Below, piece by piece: positions 52,039 to 62,667 of a DNA stretch of 64,000 bases. How positions within the stretch are numbered: position 1 is the stretch's first letter; each line of letters begins with the position of its first letter. The notes under the pieces are model-generated. The model made no database searches. It worked only from the letters and a program-made list of their open reading frames with translations, and was not told the origin of the DNA. The DNA is taken from NCBI RefSeq assembly GCF_017642925.1, contig NZ_JAEPOL010000003.1:185448-249447 (forward strand), given 5' to 3'. The position numbers and the translations under genes are program-made. This DNA is from Maricaulis sp. Lineage in GTDB: Bacteria; Pseudomonadota; Alphaproteobacteria; Caulobacterales; Maricaulaceae.

Positions 52039-52647
52039 CTACTCATCCTCATCGTCCTCCTGGTCTTCGACCATGTGGAAGGCGACGGCGTGTTCGCCGC
52101 GTTCGTTGAGGGCGTGCGCCAGGCGCAGGCGCTCCTCGACGGGCTTGTTCTGGGAGAGCTTGGCCTTGCCCTCCAGGCGGTTGATCTCGAACTCGAAGGC
52201 CTGGATCCCGGCCTCGAGGCGGGCCCGGCGCTTGGGATCGATATCGGTGATCCGCCATTCGGCTTCAAAGTCGGCGATCTGCGACGAAAGCGCCCGCTCG
52301 GCCTCTTCGCCTTCCAGCGGCACCAGCGTACCGAAAGCGTGGACGGCGACATAATTCCAGGTCGGCACATTAACCGACGGGTTGGCGTACCAGGTGGGCG
52401 AGACATAGGCGTGCGGGCCGGAGAAGACGGCGATCGCCTCCTTGCCCTGGCGGATCGCCTCGGCCATCGGATTGGCCGCCGCGACATGGCCGATCAGCAC
52501 CTGGCGCTCATCGGCCAGCTTCAGCGGGATATGCGTCGCCGCCAGGTCCGGCATGCCCGGCACCAGCACCAGCGCAAAGTCATAGGTGCGCATCACCGAG
52601 CGCATCTCGGACTCATCGGTCATGCGGAAGGCGGGCGGGATGTACAT
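52039..52647 (-). CDS. FMN-binding negative transcriptional regulator (PaiB-like)
   Basis: MYIPPAFRMTDESEMRSVMRTYDFALVL...VFSGPHAYVSPTWYANPSVNVPTWNYVAVHAFG. Confidence 0.92.
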   Translation of the reverse strand: MYIPPAFRMTDESEMRSVMRTYDFALVLVPGMPDLAATHIPLKLADERQVLIGHVAAANPMAEAIRQGKEAIAVFSGPHAYVSPTWYANPSVNVPTWNYVAVHAFGTLVPLEGEEAERALSSQIADFEAEWRITDIDPKRRARLEAGIQAFEFEINRLEGKAKLSQNKPVEERLRLAHALNERGEHAVAFHMVEDQEDDEDE

Positions 52648-52657
52648 CTAGGGGGCC

Positions 52658-52984
52658 TCAGTAAAGCGACACATTGCGATGCTCCTGCACTGAGTGCATC
52701 AGATCAAACATCTGCCCGGCCACTCGCGAAAGCGTTTCGCGGCGGCGGCGACGAACGGACGCGTGCGCTGTCCCCTCTCCTCTTACTTCCGGCTCCCGAG
52801 AGCTAAAAAACTCTCTGATCCGCTCTAGCTGCGCTCGTGTGTTGTCGTCGGGCAGATCGTCATCAAGCAATGTACCAATGTGATATATGTATGCATTCAC
52901 GAGCCGCTCACCCATTGGCTTCGCGCTGGTGGCGAGCAGCCTTACGGCTTCAGTGGTGTGTTGAGCGGCTCGGGTGTACAGCAT
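52658..52984 (-). CDS. Hypothetical protein
   Basis: 108-aa ORF in slightly lower-GC DNA between PaiB-like and acyl-CoA dehydrogenase genes. Confidence 0.45.
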   Translation of the reverse strand: MLYTRAAQHTTEAVRLLATSAKPMGERLVNAYIYHIGTLLDDDLPDDNTRAQLERIREFFSSREPEVRGEGTAHASVRRRRRETLSRVAGQMFDLMHSVQEHRNVSLY

Positions 52985-52987
52985 TCC

Positions 52988-54157
52988 CTACAGCGTCCTC
53001 GCAATGAGCAGTTTCATGATCTCGTTGGTGCCGCCATAGATGCGCTGGACGCGGCTGTCGCGCCACATGCGGGCGATAGGGTATTCATTCATGTAGCCAT
53101 AGCCGCCGTGCAGCTGCACGCATTCGTCGATCACCTCGTTCTGGGCATCCGAGACCCAGTATTTGGCCATCGAGGCGGTGGCGGCATCCAGCTCGCCCTT
53201 CATCAGGCGTTCCGAACAGTGATGGACGAAGACTTCGGCGAGGGTCGCTTTGGTCTTGCATTCGGCGAGCTTGAACTGGGTGTTCTGGAATTTCAGGACC
53301 GGCCGGCCGAAAGCCTCGCGTTCCTTGACGTAATTGATCGTCTCATGGAGCGCGCGCTTCATGGCGCCGACGCCCTGCACCGCGATCTGCAGGCGTTCCT
53401 GGGGCAATTGCTGCATCAGCTGGATGAAGCCCTGGCCTTCTTCCAGACCCAGCAGGGCGTCCGCCGGCACCCACATGTCCTCGAAGAAGAGCTCGGCCGT
53501 GTCCTGGGCCTTCATGCCGACCTTGTCCAAGAGGCGGCCGCGCTTGAAACCCTCGACCTTGTCGGTCTCGACCATGAAGAGCGAGACACCGTCGAACCCC
53601 TTGGTCGGGTCGGTCTTGGCGACAACGATCACGAAATTCGCCGAGCCGCCATTGGTGATGAAGGTCTTGGAACCGTTGATGCGGTAGCCATTGCCATCCT
53701 TGACGGCGGTCGTCTTGACGTTCTGCAGGTCCGAGCCGGTGCCCGGCTCGCTCATCGCGATGGCGCCGATCAGCTCGCCGGAGACCATGCGCGGCAGGAT
53801 GGATGTCTTCTGCTCGTGCGAGCCGTAGTGGATGACGTAGGGCGCAATGATGGAATTGTGCAGACCGACGCCCCAGCCCGACGCGCCGACTTCGGCTCCG
53901 GCGGTGTGGAAGACGTATTCATGGCCCCAGTCGCCGCCGGCCCCGCCGTATTCCTCGGGCACGGACGGGCACAGGATCCCGGCCTCGCCGGCCTTGGTCC
54001 AGATCGCGCGATCGACCATGCCGGCCTTCTCCCAGGCCTCGGCATTGGGCACGCATTCGCGCGCCATGAAGCCGCGTACGGCATCCTCGAAGATGCGCAC
54101 ATCCTCGCGTTCGAGAAAATCCGGCCGCGGTACGTTGAGCGGGTCCTGAAACATCAA
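52988..54157 (-). CDS. Acyl-CoA dehydrogenase
   Basis: IGAIAMSEPGTGSDLQNVKTTAVKDGNGYRINGSKTFITNGGSANFVIVVAKTD; RVQRIYGGTNEIMKLLIAR. Confidence 0.96.
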   Translation of the reverse strand: MMFQDPLNVPRPDFLEREDVRIFEDAVRGFMARECVPNAEAWEKAGMVDRAIWTKAGEAGILCPSVPEEYGGAGGDWGHEYVFHTAGAEVGASGWGVGLHNSIIAPYVIHYGSHEQKTSILPRMVSGELIGAIAMSEPGTGSDLQNVKTTAVKDGNGYRINGSKTFITNGGSANFVIVVAKTDPTKGFDGVSLFMVETDKVEGFKRGRLLDKVGMKAQDTAELFFEDMWVPADALLGLEEGQGFIQLMQQLPQERLQIAVQGVGAMKRALHETINYVKEREAFGRPVLKFQNTQFKLAECKTKATLAEVFVHHCSERLMKGELDAATASMAKYWVSDAQNEVIDECVQLHGGYGYMNEYPIARMWRDSRVQRIYGGTNEIMKLLIARTL

Positions 54158-54268
54158 CCATCCTCCCCAGGGGTCGTTCTTGTCCTTGTTGTATGCCGGC
54201 GCCGTGTATCGGTGGCGCGACAGGCGGGCCGCTTCTTCATGAACGGTCCCGCCCGGTCAGCCGTTTGC

Positions 54269-56059
54269 CTAGAAGGCCTCTTCTTCCAGCGCCATCATCG
54301 TGTCGGCGCCGGCTTCGACCTTGGCCAGATGCATTGCCGCTTCCGGGACCCAGCGGTCGAGGAAATAGCGGCCGGTCTTCAGCTTGGCGGCATAGATCGG
54401 ATCGGTGTCGCCCGCCGCGATCTTCGCCGAAGCCGTCTTGGCCATGCGGGCCCACATATAGGCCAGGCAGGTCAGGCCGAAGAGGTTGAGATAGTCGTGG
54501 CTGCCTGCACCGGCATGATCGAAATTGTTCAGCGCATTGTTCATCAGCCAGTCGGTGGCCTGCTTCAGCTTGCCCTTGCAGCCGGCAACGGCATCGACAA
54601 AGGCCTGCGTCTCGTCATTGCCGCCTTCGGCGACAAAGGCGTCGATCTCGGCAAAGAAGGAGGTGATCGGGCGCATGCCGTTCATCGCCAGCTTGCGGCC
54701 CACAAGATCGAGCGCCTGGATACCGTTCGTGCCCTCATAGATCATGGTGATGCGGGCATCGCGCAGAAGCTGGGACGCGCCCCACTCCTCGGTGAAGCCG
54801 GAGCCGCCATGCACCTGCAGGCCGTTGGAGACCATGTCATAGCCCTTGCCGGTGAGGTAGGACTTCACGATCGGGGTCAGCAGCGCCATGTAGTCGCCGG
54901 CCTTCTCGCGCACGGCCGGATCGTCGGACTTCTCTTCCAGATCGCCCTGCAGCGCGGTCCACAGCGCGAAACAGCGCGCGCCTTCCACAAAGCATTTCTG
55001 GTCCATCAGCATGCGGCGCACATCCGGGTGCACAATGATCGGATCGGCCGGACCGTCCTGGTTCTTCGGACCGGTCAGCGAACGGCCCTGCAGGCGGTCC
55101 TTCGCGAAGGCGAGGGATTGCTGATAGGCGGCCTCGGCAATGGCATAGCCTTGCAGGCCGACACCGAGGCGGGCTTCGTTCATCATGATAAACATGACTT
55201 TGAGGCCCTTGTTCTCCTCGCCCACGAGCCAGCCGGTCGCCTCGTCATAGTCCATGACGCAGGTGGCGTTGCCGTGAATGCCCATCTTCTCTTCCAGGCC
55301 GCCGCACTTCAGCGTGTTGCGTGTCCCGGGATCGCCGTTTTCGTCGGGAATGAATTTCGGCACGACGAAGAGCGAGATGCCCTTCACGCCATCCGGCGCG
55401 CCCTCGATACGGGCCAGGACGAGATGGACGATATTCTCGGCCATGTCGTGCTCGCCGGAGGAGATCCAGATCTTCTGGCCGGTGATCTTGTAGGACCCGT
55501 CGGCCTGCGGCACGGCCTTGGTGCGCAGGAGGCCCAGATCGGTACCGCAATGCGGCTCGGTCAGGTTCATCGTCCCGCCCCACTGGCAGGAGATCATCTT
55601 GGGCAGATAGAGCTGTTTCTGCTCGTCCGTACCGGCAGCCGCCAGCGCGGCGGCCGCGCCCAGCGTCAGGCCCGGATACATGCCGAAGGCCATATTGGCC
55701 GACGACACCATCTCGTTGACGGCCAGGTTCAGCACATGCGGCAGGCCCTGCCCGCCATATTCCGGATCGGACGACAGGGCCGTCCAGCCGCCTTCGGCCA
55801 TCTGCTTGAACGCATCCTTGAAGCCGGTCGGCGTTTTCACATTGCCGTCCGCATCGCGCGTACAGCCTTCCACATCGCCGACCTTGTTCAGCGGCGCCAG
55901 CACGCCCTCGGTGAACTTGGCACCCTCCTCGAGGATGGCATCGACGGTGTCGGTGTCGGCATCGGCAAAGCCGGGCAGGCTGGAATACTGGGCGATATCG
56001 AGCACGTCGTGCAGGACGAAACGCTGGTCGCGGACCGGGGCGCGGTAGGAGGCAGTCAT
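54269..56059 (-). CDS. Acyl-CoA dehydrogenase with C-terminal extension (long FadE-like)
   Basis: MNLTEPHCGTDLGLLRTKAVPQADGSYKITGQKIWISSGEHDM; ITMIYEGTNGIQALDLVGRKL. Confidence 0.95.
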   Translation of the reverse strand: MTASYRAPVRDQRFVLHDVLDIAQYSSLPGFADADTDTVDAILEEGAKFTEGVLAPLNKVGDVEGCTRDADGNVKTPTGFKDAFKQMAEGGWTALSSDPEYGGQGLPHVLNLAVNEMVSSANMAFGMYPGLTLGAAAALAAAGTDEQKQLYLPKMISCQWGGTMNLTEPHCGTDLGLLRTKAVPQADGSYKITGQKIWISSGEHDMAENIVHLVLARIEGAPDGVKGISLFVVPKFIPDENGDPGTRNTLKCGGLEEKMGIHGNATCVMDYDEATGWLVGEENKGLKVMFIMMNEARLGVGLQGYAIAEAAYQQSLAFAKDRLQGRSLTGPKNQDGPADPIIVHPDVRRMLMDQKCFVEGARCFALWTALQGDLEEKSDDPAVREKAGDYMALLTPIVKSYLTGKGYDMVSNGLQVHGGSGFTEEWGASQLLRDARITMIYEGTNGIQALDLVGRKLAMNGMRPITSFFAEIDAFVAEGGNDETQAFVDAVAGCKGKLKQATDWLMNNALNNFDHAGAGSHDYLNLFGLTCLAYMWARMAKTASAKIAAGDTDPIYAAKLKTGRYFLDRWVPEAAMHLAKVEAGADTMMALEEEAF

Positions 56060-56114
56060 GGGTAAAGTCTCCGAAGGGGCGTTGTGTGGTTCTCGGAACG
56101 GGGTGTTGTTCGGG

Positions 56115-56615
56115 TCAGCCGGCGCTCACCCCCGACCAGGGGTCGAGGCGCGCCTGGGCCAGTGCCTCGAAGGCACGGGCACGGCGGCGGACATCGTCCG
56201 GCGGCGTACGGTCTTCCAGGCGCTCGCGCATCCAGTCGAGGCCGGCCTGAAGCTCGGCAATGGCGCGCTCGACATCCTCGCGCTGGCGCTTGAGCACTTC
56301 GATACGGCCGACAAAGCGGTCGATCGCCGGCTCCAGGCGCTCGCGGCCGCCGCGGTCGATCGCCTCGAGATCTAGGATTTCCTTGATCTCGTCGAGGGCG
56401 AAGCCGACGCGCTTGCCGCGCAGGATGAGTTCGACCCGGGCCCGGTCGGCGGCGGAATAGATCCGCGCCGCGCCACGGCGATCCGGATTGATCATCCCTT
56501 TCTGTTCGTAAAAGCGCAGGGTGCGCGGGGTCACGCCGAACTCGTGGGCGAGCTCGCGGATGGTGAATTCGGAATCGGGAGCGACCGGTTTGACCATGGA
56601 GTGAATGGTGTTCAC
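56115..56615 (-). CDS. MerR-family transcriptional regulator
   Basis: FTIRELAHEFGVTPRTLRFYEQKGMINPDRRGAARIYSAADRARVELI. Confidence 0.93.
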   Translation of the reverse strand: MNTIHSMVKPVAPDSEFTIRELAHEFGVTPRTLRFYEQKGMINPDRRGAARIYSAADRARVELILRGKRVGFALDEIKEILDLEAIDRGGRERLEPAIDRFVGRIEVLKRQREDVERAIAELQAGLDWMRERLEDRTPPDDVRRRARAFEALAQARLDPWSGVSAG

Positions 56616-56718
56616 AAACTTACGCGAACGTCAACGTCAAATCTGTGACATCGGGCAATTCTGTGGCAGACCCGCCTTTGCCCTTCCATCGCGGCGCCAC
56701 TCGCGGCAGAGTCGCGCC

Positions 56719-58326
56719 ATGCCGATCCTTGACCGTTCTTTCGCGTATGCCCTCGGGGCCCTGTCCACCCTGCTCGCCGCCGCCCCGTCCGGGCTGGCGC
56801 AACAGGCCGATGCCCCCCAGCCCGAACCGGGCTTTTCCATTCTCGATCCGGATGCGGAGCGGGACGAGGCAACGCCTCCCGCCACGAACGAAGCCTCGGC
56901 AGCCGTGCAGGCCGCCATCGCGGGCCCCTGGCTTGATCGCGAACACTACCTCCAGGCCCGCGGCAATCGCAGCGACGCCGTCATCCGCACCCGCTGGCGG
57001 GTCGAGACTGTCTCCGTCGAAGGCGAGCGTATCGGCACGGAACAGCGCGAGATCGTCATCGGCGACGGCTATGCCACGGAGCCGGGATCGAGCGAGGACC
57101 GCACCATCCAGGACTTCGCGACCGGTCGCACACTCACCCGGATCCAGTCCCTGGACGGCCCGGTCATGCGCAACACGCCGATCGTGGCCCACGTCCATCG
57201 CCAGATGAATACATTCGCCTTCTACACCCAGGGCGGCGAGCTGTCCGAGGTGACCGGTCCCGGCGGCATCCAGTTCGAACGCTTCTGGATCGAGGCCGCC
57301 ATGGGGGTGCGCCTGTCCAGCGTCGACCTGCTGGTCGAGATCGATGACGAGGGCCATACCGGCGTGCGGCGCTCGACGCTGGGCAGCGAGATTTTCGGCT
57401 TCGACACCGACAATACCGGCACGCGCGAACAAGCCGAACTGTTCCGCGCCTGGATGCGCCACGCCCTGGCGATCCACCCCGACGCCCTGTCTGAGCTCGA
57501 CCCGGAATTCGGCATTCCCGAGCGTTTCAGCTTTGTCGTGTTCAGCCCCTCCAGCCCGGCGGGCCGGCGCGAGACCTGGACCCGGCTCAATGCCAGCACG
57601 GGCGAAGCCGCCTTCCCCTGGCCCGAGAACGTCCCGCCGGCCCCGGCGGAAGGTTATGAGGTCGCCAATCCGGCGACGACGCGCCTGCTCGCAGCGGGGC
57701 TTGAAGCCATGCGCGCGCCGGCTGCAGCCCGGCCGACCGATTCCACCTTCATTGCCGCGTCGCAGGCCGCCCAGCGGCGCGCCGACATGGCCGGCGCCTA
57801 TCTCGCGCTCTACCAGTCCGGCCATCATTCCGGCCCCTGCCAGCCCCGCTCCGCCCGGCCGTTGTGCAACCGTTTCAGCCAGATCACGGCCGCCGGCATC
57901 GGCAATGCCGAGTTCGAGACCCTGTCCTCGGCGATGGCGGCAATGAGCGACAACCCGGCCGCCGCGCTGGACACTTTCCGCACTCATCTGCACCGCGATG
58001 CCTTTGCCGGTGCAGCCGCCCATGCACTCGCCGCCCAGACCGTTGCCGCCCTGCGCACGACGGATGGTGAAGCCGCAACCGACCTCGATCCGCTCGCCCT
58101 GTTTGCCGACAGCGCAGAAGACGATCCCCATGCCCCGCTGACCTATTGGCATGCCGGCCGGTATGCCGCCGGGGCCGGGGATGTCGAGTCGGCCTGGCTG
58201 CTGTTCGACCTTGCCCGCGCCCTGCCGGCCGACGGACCGCTTCCCATCACCCAGGAAGCCACGGCAATGCAGGAACAATTGCGGACACTTGCGCCCGGTT
58301 TCTTCGGTCCCGCCCAACAGCGTTAA
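56719..58326 (+). CDS. Secreted hypothetical protein
   Basis: Signal peptide-like MPILDRSFAYALGALSTLLAAAPSGLAQ; long ORF. Confidence 0.65.
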   Translation: MPILDRSFAYALGALSTLLAAAPSGLAQQADAPQPEPGFSILDPDAERDEATPPATNEASAAVQAAIAGPWLDREHYLQARGNRSDAVIRTRWRVETVSVEGERIGTEQREIVIGDGYATEPGSSEDRTIQDFATGRTLTRIQSLDGPVMRNTPIVAHVHRQMNTFAFYTQGGELSEVTGPGGIQFERFWIEAAMGVRLSSVDLLVEIDDEGHTGVRRSTLGSEIFGFDTDNTGTREQAELFRAWMRHALAIHPDALSELDPEFGIPERFSFVVFSPSSPAGRRETWTRLNASTGEAAFPWPENVPPAPAEGYEVANPATTRLLAAGLEAMRAPAAARPTDSTFIAASQAAQRRADMAGAYLALYQSGHHSGPCQPRSARPLCNRFSQITAAGIGNAEFETLSSAMAAMSDNPAAALDTFRTHLHRDAFAGAAAHALAAQTVAALRTTDGEAATDLDPLALFADSAEDDPHAPLTYWHAGRYAAGAGDVESAWLLFDLARALPADGPLPITQEATAMQEQLRTLAPGFFGPAQQR

Positions 58327-58360
58327 TACGGTAATCCACACATTTTACGGCGCGTTAACC

Positions 58361-58514
58361 GAGTCAGAGCCTTGTGTTGACTCATGAAATTGGCTTGTGG
58401 GTCAACGCCTGCGATTCGGTGTGAAAACACTACATCTTGGGTCCCGGGCTTCGGTTTACACAATATTAACCGCAGAATAGCGTGGAGCGGTTAGGTTTGA
58501 GCGAGCGATTCGGA
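58361..58514 (+). promoter_or_regulatory. podJ-like gene upstream region with clustered GANTC (CcrM-type) sites
   Basis: GAGTC 58361, GACTC 58379, GATTC 58413, GATTC 58507. Confidence 0.5.
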
Positions 58515-61500
58515 ATGTCGTCCAGTGGTCCTTGGAGCGTGAAAGGGATCGATCCCCGCGCCCGGGCGCGCGCCAAAACCGCGGCGCGGCGCGAGGGTCT
58601 GACGCTGGGCGAATGGATCAACCGTGTCATCCTCGACGGTTCCGACCCGTCCAACCCGCAATGGGACGATGCGCTGGAAGCCTATCCGGGCTTCGGCGGC
58701 GGCTCTGCCCTGAGCGAGGAGGACGACCGTCTGCTGCGCGCCATGGTGAACCGTCTCACCGAGCGCGTGGAATCCTCCGAGAAACTCTCCGCCCGCACCC
58801 TGTCCGGCATCGACAAGGCGATCACCCAGCTGGCGGACAAGATCAGCAAGAATGGCGAGCGCTACAGCGCCGAGCTGGCCGCGGCCCAGGAAAGTCTCGA
58901 ACGCGTCCGCAAGGGCCAGGACGAGCTGGGCGATCGCGTCCGCTCTCTGGAAACCACGCCGCCGGGCTCCGGTTCCACCGAGGATGTGCGCGCGGTCGAG
59001 ACCACGATCATGAAGCTGGCGCGCCGGCTCTATGAACATGAAAACGACACCGCCGCGCGGTTGCACGCCGTCGACGAGGACACGCGCTCGGTCTCCGAAA
59101 CGCTGGAAGCGCGCCTCGCCCGGCTGGAAGCGCGCGCCGAGGACACGGTCGACCGCAATCGCAAGCGGGACGATGAGACCGCCCGCACGATTAGCGGCCT
59201 GCGCACGGCCACCGAGACCCTGAAGGCCCGCGTCGAGGGGGCCGAACGCATCACCAATGACGCCGCGCGTGCCCTGGAGAGCTCGGTCGCCCGTCTCGAC
59301 GATCGCATGCGGAATCTTGAGACCCGCAATTCCGGCGACACGGTTGAACTGGAACGCCGTTTCGAACGCCTGTCCGACGATGTCGCGCGGATCATCGCCG
59401 AAACCCGCAGCCAGGTCGCCCAGGCCGTGTCCGGTGCCGCCTCCGAGCCGCGCATCGACCGTCTCGAGGATGCCCTCACCCGGGCGATGACCCGGATGGA
59501 CGAGGCCGAGCGCCGCCAGGGCGACAACATGTCCCGGCTGGGTCGCGAGATCACCAAGCTGGCCGGCGCCATCGACCGCCGCCTCAGCGAGAGCGAACGC
59601 CGCTCGGCCGAAGCGCTGCGCGAGAGCCAGTCCGAGAGCAAGCTGGACCGCCGCCTCGATGCGGTGCGCCAGGAAAGCCGCGACGCCATCAAGCAGATGG
59701 GCGAGGACGTCACCCGCCTGGGCCGCTCGCTTGCCGACCGGATCGAACAGTCCGAACGCCGCTCCAATGCCGTCGTCGAGACCGCGACCGACCGCATGGC
59801 GGAGATGATCGAGAAATTCGACACCCACCGCACCGCCCGCGAGGAAGATCTCGAGGACCGCCTGCGCCAGTCCGAAGAGCGCACCGCCAAGCGGATCGAG
59901 GATGCGCTGGGCAGCGTCCAGGAACGCATGGCATCGGTACGCTCGGAGACCGAGGAGGCCCTTTCCCCGGTCCAGCGCGCGATGTCGGCACTGGCCGACC
60001 GCCTCGAGGCGATCGAGGGCCGTCAGGCGCCGAAGTCCGCTCCCGACGATACGCCCGCCGACAGCGCTGACGAGGCAGAAGAGGACTTCGATTTTGACAC
60101 ACCGCTCGGCCCGCCGCCGCAGGCGGAAACGCCCGCCGGCGACTTCGACGATGGCGAAAACGATCCTTTCCTGGCCGAGATGAATGCCCAGCCGGCACCG
60201 CGCCCGCAGCGGCCGGCCGAGCCTCAGCCGCAACCGGAACGCCCGCGCCGCCGCCGCGCCCGTACCGAAGCTGCACCGGCGGAAGCCGTGCTTGCCCAAC
60301 CGGCCCCGGTCCAGCCGCAACAGCCGCCGGCGCGCCGTCCGCGCCCGTCCGGACGTCTCGGCGCCACGGCCGATGCCGACTTCCTCGCCGCCGCCCGCGA
60401 ACGCACCCGCTCGACCGCCTATCACCCGGGCACCGACACGCCGCAGCGCCAGTCCCGCGTGGGCCGCCTGGCGCTCTATGCCCTGCCCGTGATCGCCCTG
60501 GTCATGCTCACCGGCGCCGGTGTGATCCTGGTCTGGGAAGCGATGCAGGGTGACAGCGAACGCGAGACCGCAATGCCGCGGTCGAGCGCGACTTCATCGC
60601 CCAGGTCGAAGCCGGTTTTTCCAGCGAGGCCGGTGCCACCACGCCGGCATCGGGGCCGGAGCAGGTTGGCGCCCCGCCCGCGGAAACACAGGCCGCCGGA
60701 ACGCAGATCGCCAACGCGTCCGACGTCCCCGCGCCGCCGGCCGACGAGCCTGTTGCCGGCGCGCCTCCCGCCCGGGAGCCCGCCACACGTGAACCGGCCA
60801 CCCCGCCGTCGAACACCGTTGCCGATGCCTCCGGCACCGTCATGCCCGCCAGCGAACCGGTCAGCGCGCCGGAGCCGGCTGCCATCCCCGCCGCGGGCAG
60901 CGCCACTGGCCGCATGACGCTGGAAAGTGCCGCCTCGGAAGGCCATCCGGTTGCCCGCTACCAGCTGGGCCTGCAGGCGCTGGAGAGCGGCGACGCCGAA
61001 ACCGCCGCCATCCTGCTGCGGCGCGCCGCCGAACAGGGCGTGCCGGCGGCGCAGTATCGCTATGCCAAACTGCTGGAAACCGGCGAAGGCGTCGAACAGG
61101 ATCTGGAAGACGCCCGCCGCTGGACCGAACGCGCCGCCAATGCCGGCCATCGCCGCGCCATGCACAATCTGGGTGTGATGTACTACTATGGCACCGGCGT
61201 TGCGGAGAATATCGAGACCGCGGCGCGCTGGTTCCAGGAGGCCGCCTTGCTTGGGCTGCGGGATTCCCAGTTCAATCTTGCCCTGCTCTACGAGTCCGGC
61301 GACGGCGTGCCGCTGAGCCTGCCGGATGCCTATGCCTGGTTCACCATCGCCTCGATGACGGGCAGCGATCCGACCGCCGGCGAGCGCGCCCGCGCCGTGT
61401 CCGAACAGCTCGATCCGGCGGCCCTGGCCGAAGCCCAGGCGACGGCGGACGGCTTCACCCCGCGTCCGCTCGATGCCGAGGCCAACGGGCTCTATAACAA

Positions 61501-61720
61501 CCTCCCCTGGGACCGCACGGTGACCACGGACGCCGCCCAGGTCCGCCGCGCCCAGGGCTTCCTCTCGGTGCTCGGCTATGCGCCGGGTCCGATCGATGGC
61601 GAGATGGGCGGCCGCACCCGCGACGCCATCATGGCGTTCGAAGCCGATCAAGGCCTGCCCCGCACCGGACGTGTCGACGCCGTTCTCATCGAACGGCTCG
61701 AGCGTGCGGCGGCGGGCTAG
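58515..61720 (+). pseudogene. podJ: PodJ-like polar localization protein split by an apparent frameshift near 60555-60590
   Basis: 58515-~60580 encodes cytosolic coiled coil plus TM (LALYALPVIALVMLTGAGVILVW); 60554-61720 in another frame encodes Pro/Ala-rich periplasmic linker, Sel1 repeats and peptidoglycan-binding domain. Confidence 0.75.
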
Positions 61721-61727
61721 TCCGGCG

Positions 61728-62666
61728 GTGCAGATCTACCTCCCGATCGCGGAAATTTCGGTCAACGTCTTCGTGCTGCTCGGTCTCGGGGCCGGGGTCG
61801 GTTTCCTGTCGGGCATGTTCGGCGTGGGCGGCGGTTTCCTGATGACGCCGCTGCTCTTCTTCATCGGCATCCCGCCGGCTGTTGCCGTGTCGACCCAGGC
61901 CAACCAGATCTGTGCCTCCTCCGCCTCCGGCGCCCTGGCCCACTGGAAGCGCAAGACGCTCGACCTCAAGATGGGCCTCCTCCTGCTGGCCGGCGGCTCC
62001 GCCGGCTCGATCCTCGGCGTCCAGCTGTTCGCCTATCTGCGCAGCCTGGGCCAGATCGACCTCTTCATCTCGCTCTCCTATGTCGGCTTCCTGGGGATTA
62101 TCGGCGGGCTGATGTTCCTGGAGAGCGTCCGCGCCATCCTGCGCCGCAATGCCGGCGGGGCCCGCCGCGCCGGTGCCGGTGGCGGCCGCCGGCGCCGCAC
62201 CTGGATCGACCGCCTGCCCTTCAAGATGCGCTTCCCGACATCGGGCCTCTACATCTCGGTCATCCCGCCCGTCGCGATCGGCTTCCTGGTCGGCACGCTG
62301 GCCGCCATCATGGGCGTGGGCGGCGGTTTCGTGATGGTGCCGGCGATGATCTACATCCTGCGCATGCCGACCAATGTCGTCGTGGGCACCTCGCTGTTCC
62401 AGATCCTGTTCGTTACCGCCCTGACCACCGTGCTGCAGGCCGGCCAGAACCAGACGGTCGATATCGTGCTGGCCATGCTGCTCACCGTCGGCGGCGTGAT
62501 CGGCGCCCAGTTCGGCGCCCGCGCCGGGCGGCACATGAAGGCCGAGGAATTGCGGGCCCTGCTGGCCTTCATGGTCATCGCCGTCTGCCTGAAGCTGGGC
62601 TGGGACCTTGTGGTCACGCCGGCCGACCTGTTCGAGGTCATGCAGCACGGGCGCGGGGGGCTGTGA
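61728..62666 (+). CDS. TSUP-family membrane transporter (TauE/SafE-like)
   Basis: GTG start; GVGFLSGMFGVGGGFLMTPLLFFIGIPPAVAVSTQANQICASSASGALAHWKRK...GTLAAIMGVGGGFVMVPAMIYIL. Confidence 0.95.
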   Translation: MQIYLPIAEISVNVFVLLGLGAGVGFLSGMFGVGGGFLMTPLLFFIGIPPAVAVSTQANQICASSASGALAHWKRKTLDLKMGLLLLAGGSAGSILGVQLFAYLRSLGQIDLFISLSYVGFLGIIGGLMFLESVRAILRRNAGGARRAGAGGGRRRRTWIDRLPFKMRFPTSGLYISVIPPVAIGFLVGTLAAIMGVGGGFVMVPAMIYILRMPTNVVVGTSLFQILFVTALTTVLQAGQNQTVDIVLAMLLTVGGVIGAQFGARAGRHMKAEELRALLAFMVIAVCLKLGWDLVVTPADLFEVMQHGRGGL

Positions 62667-62667
62667 G

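Noticed and set aside
52880-56065. 1061-aa plus-strand ORF
   Set aside because: Antisense of two clear acyl-CoA dehydrogenase genes.
58491-60425. 644-aa minus-strand ORF
   Set aside because: Antisense of the podJ-like coding region, explained by codon bias.
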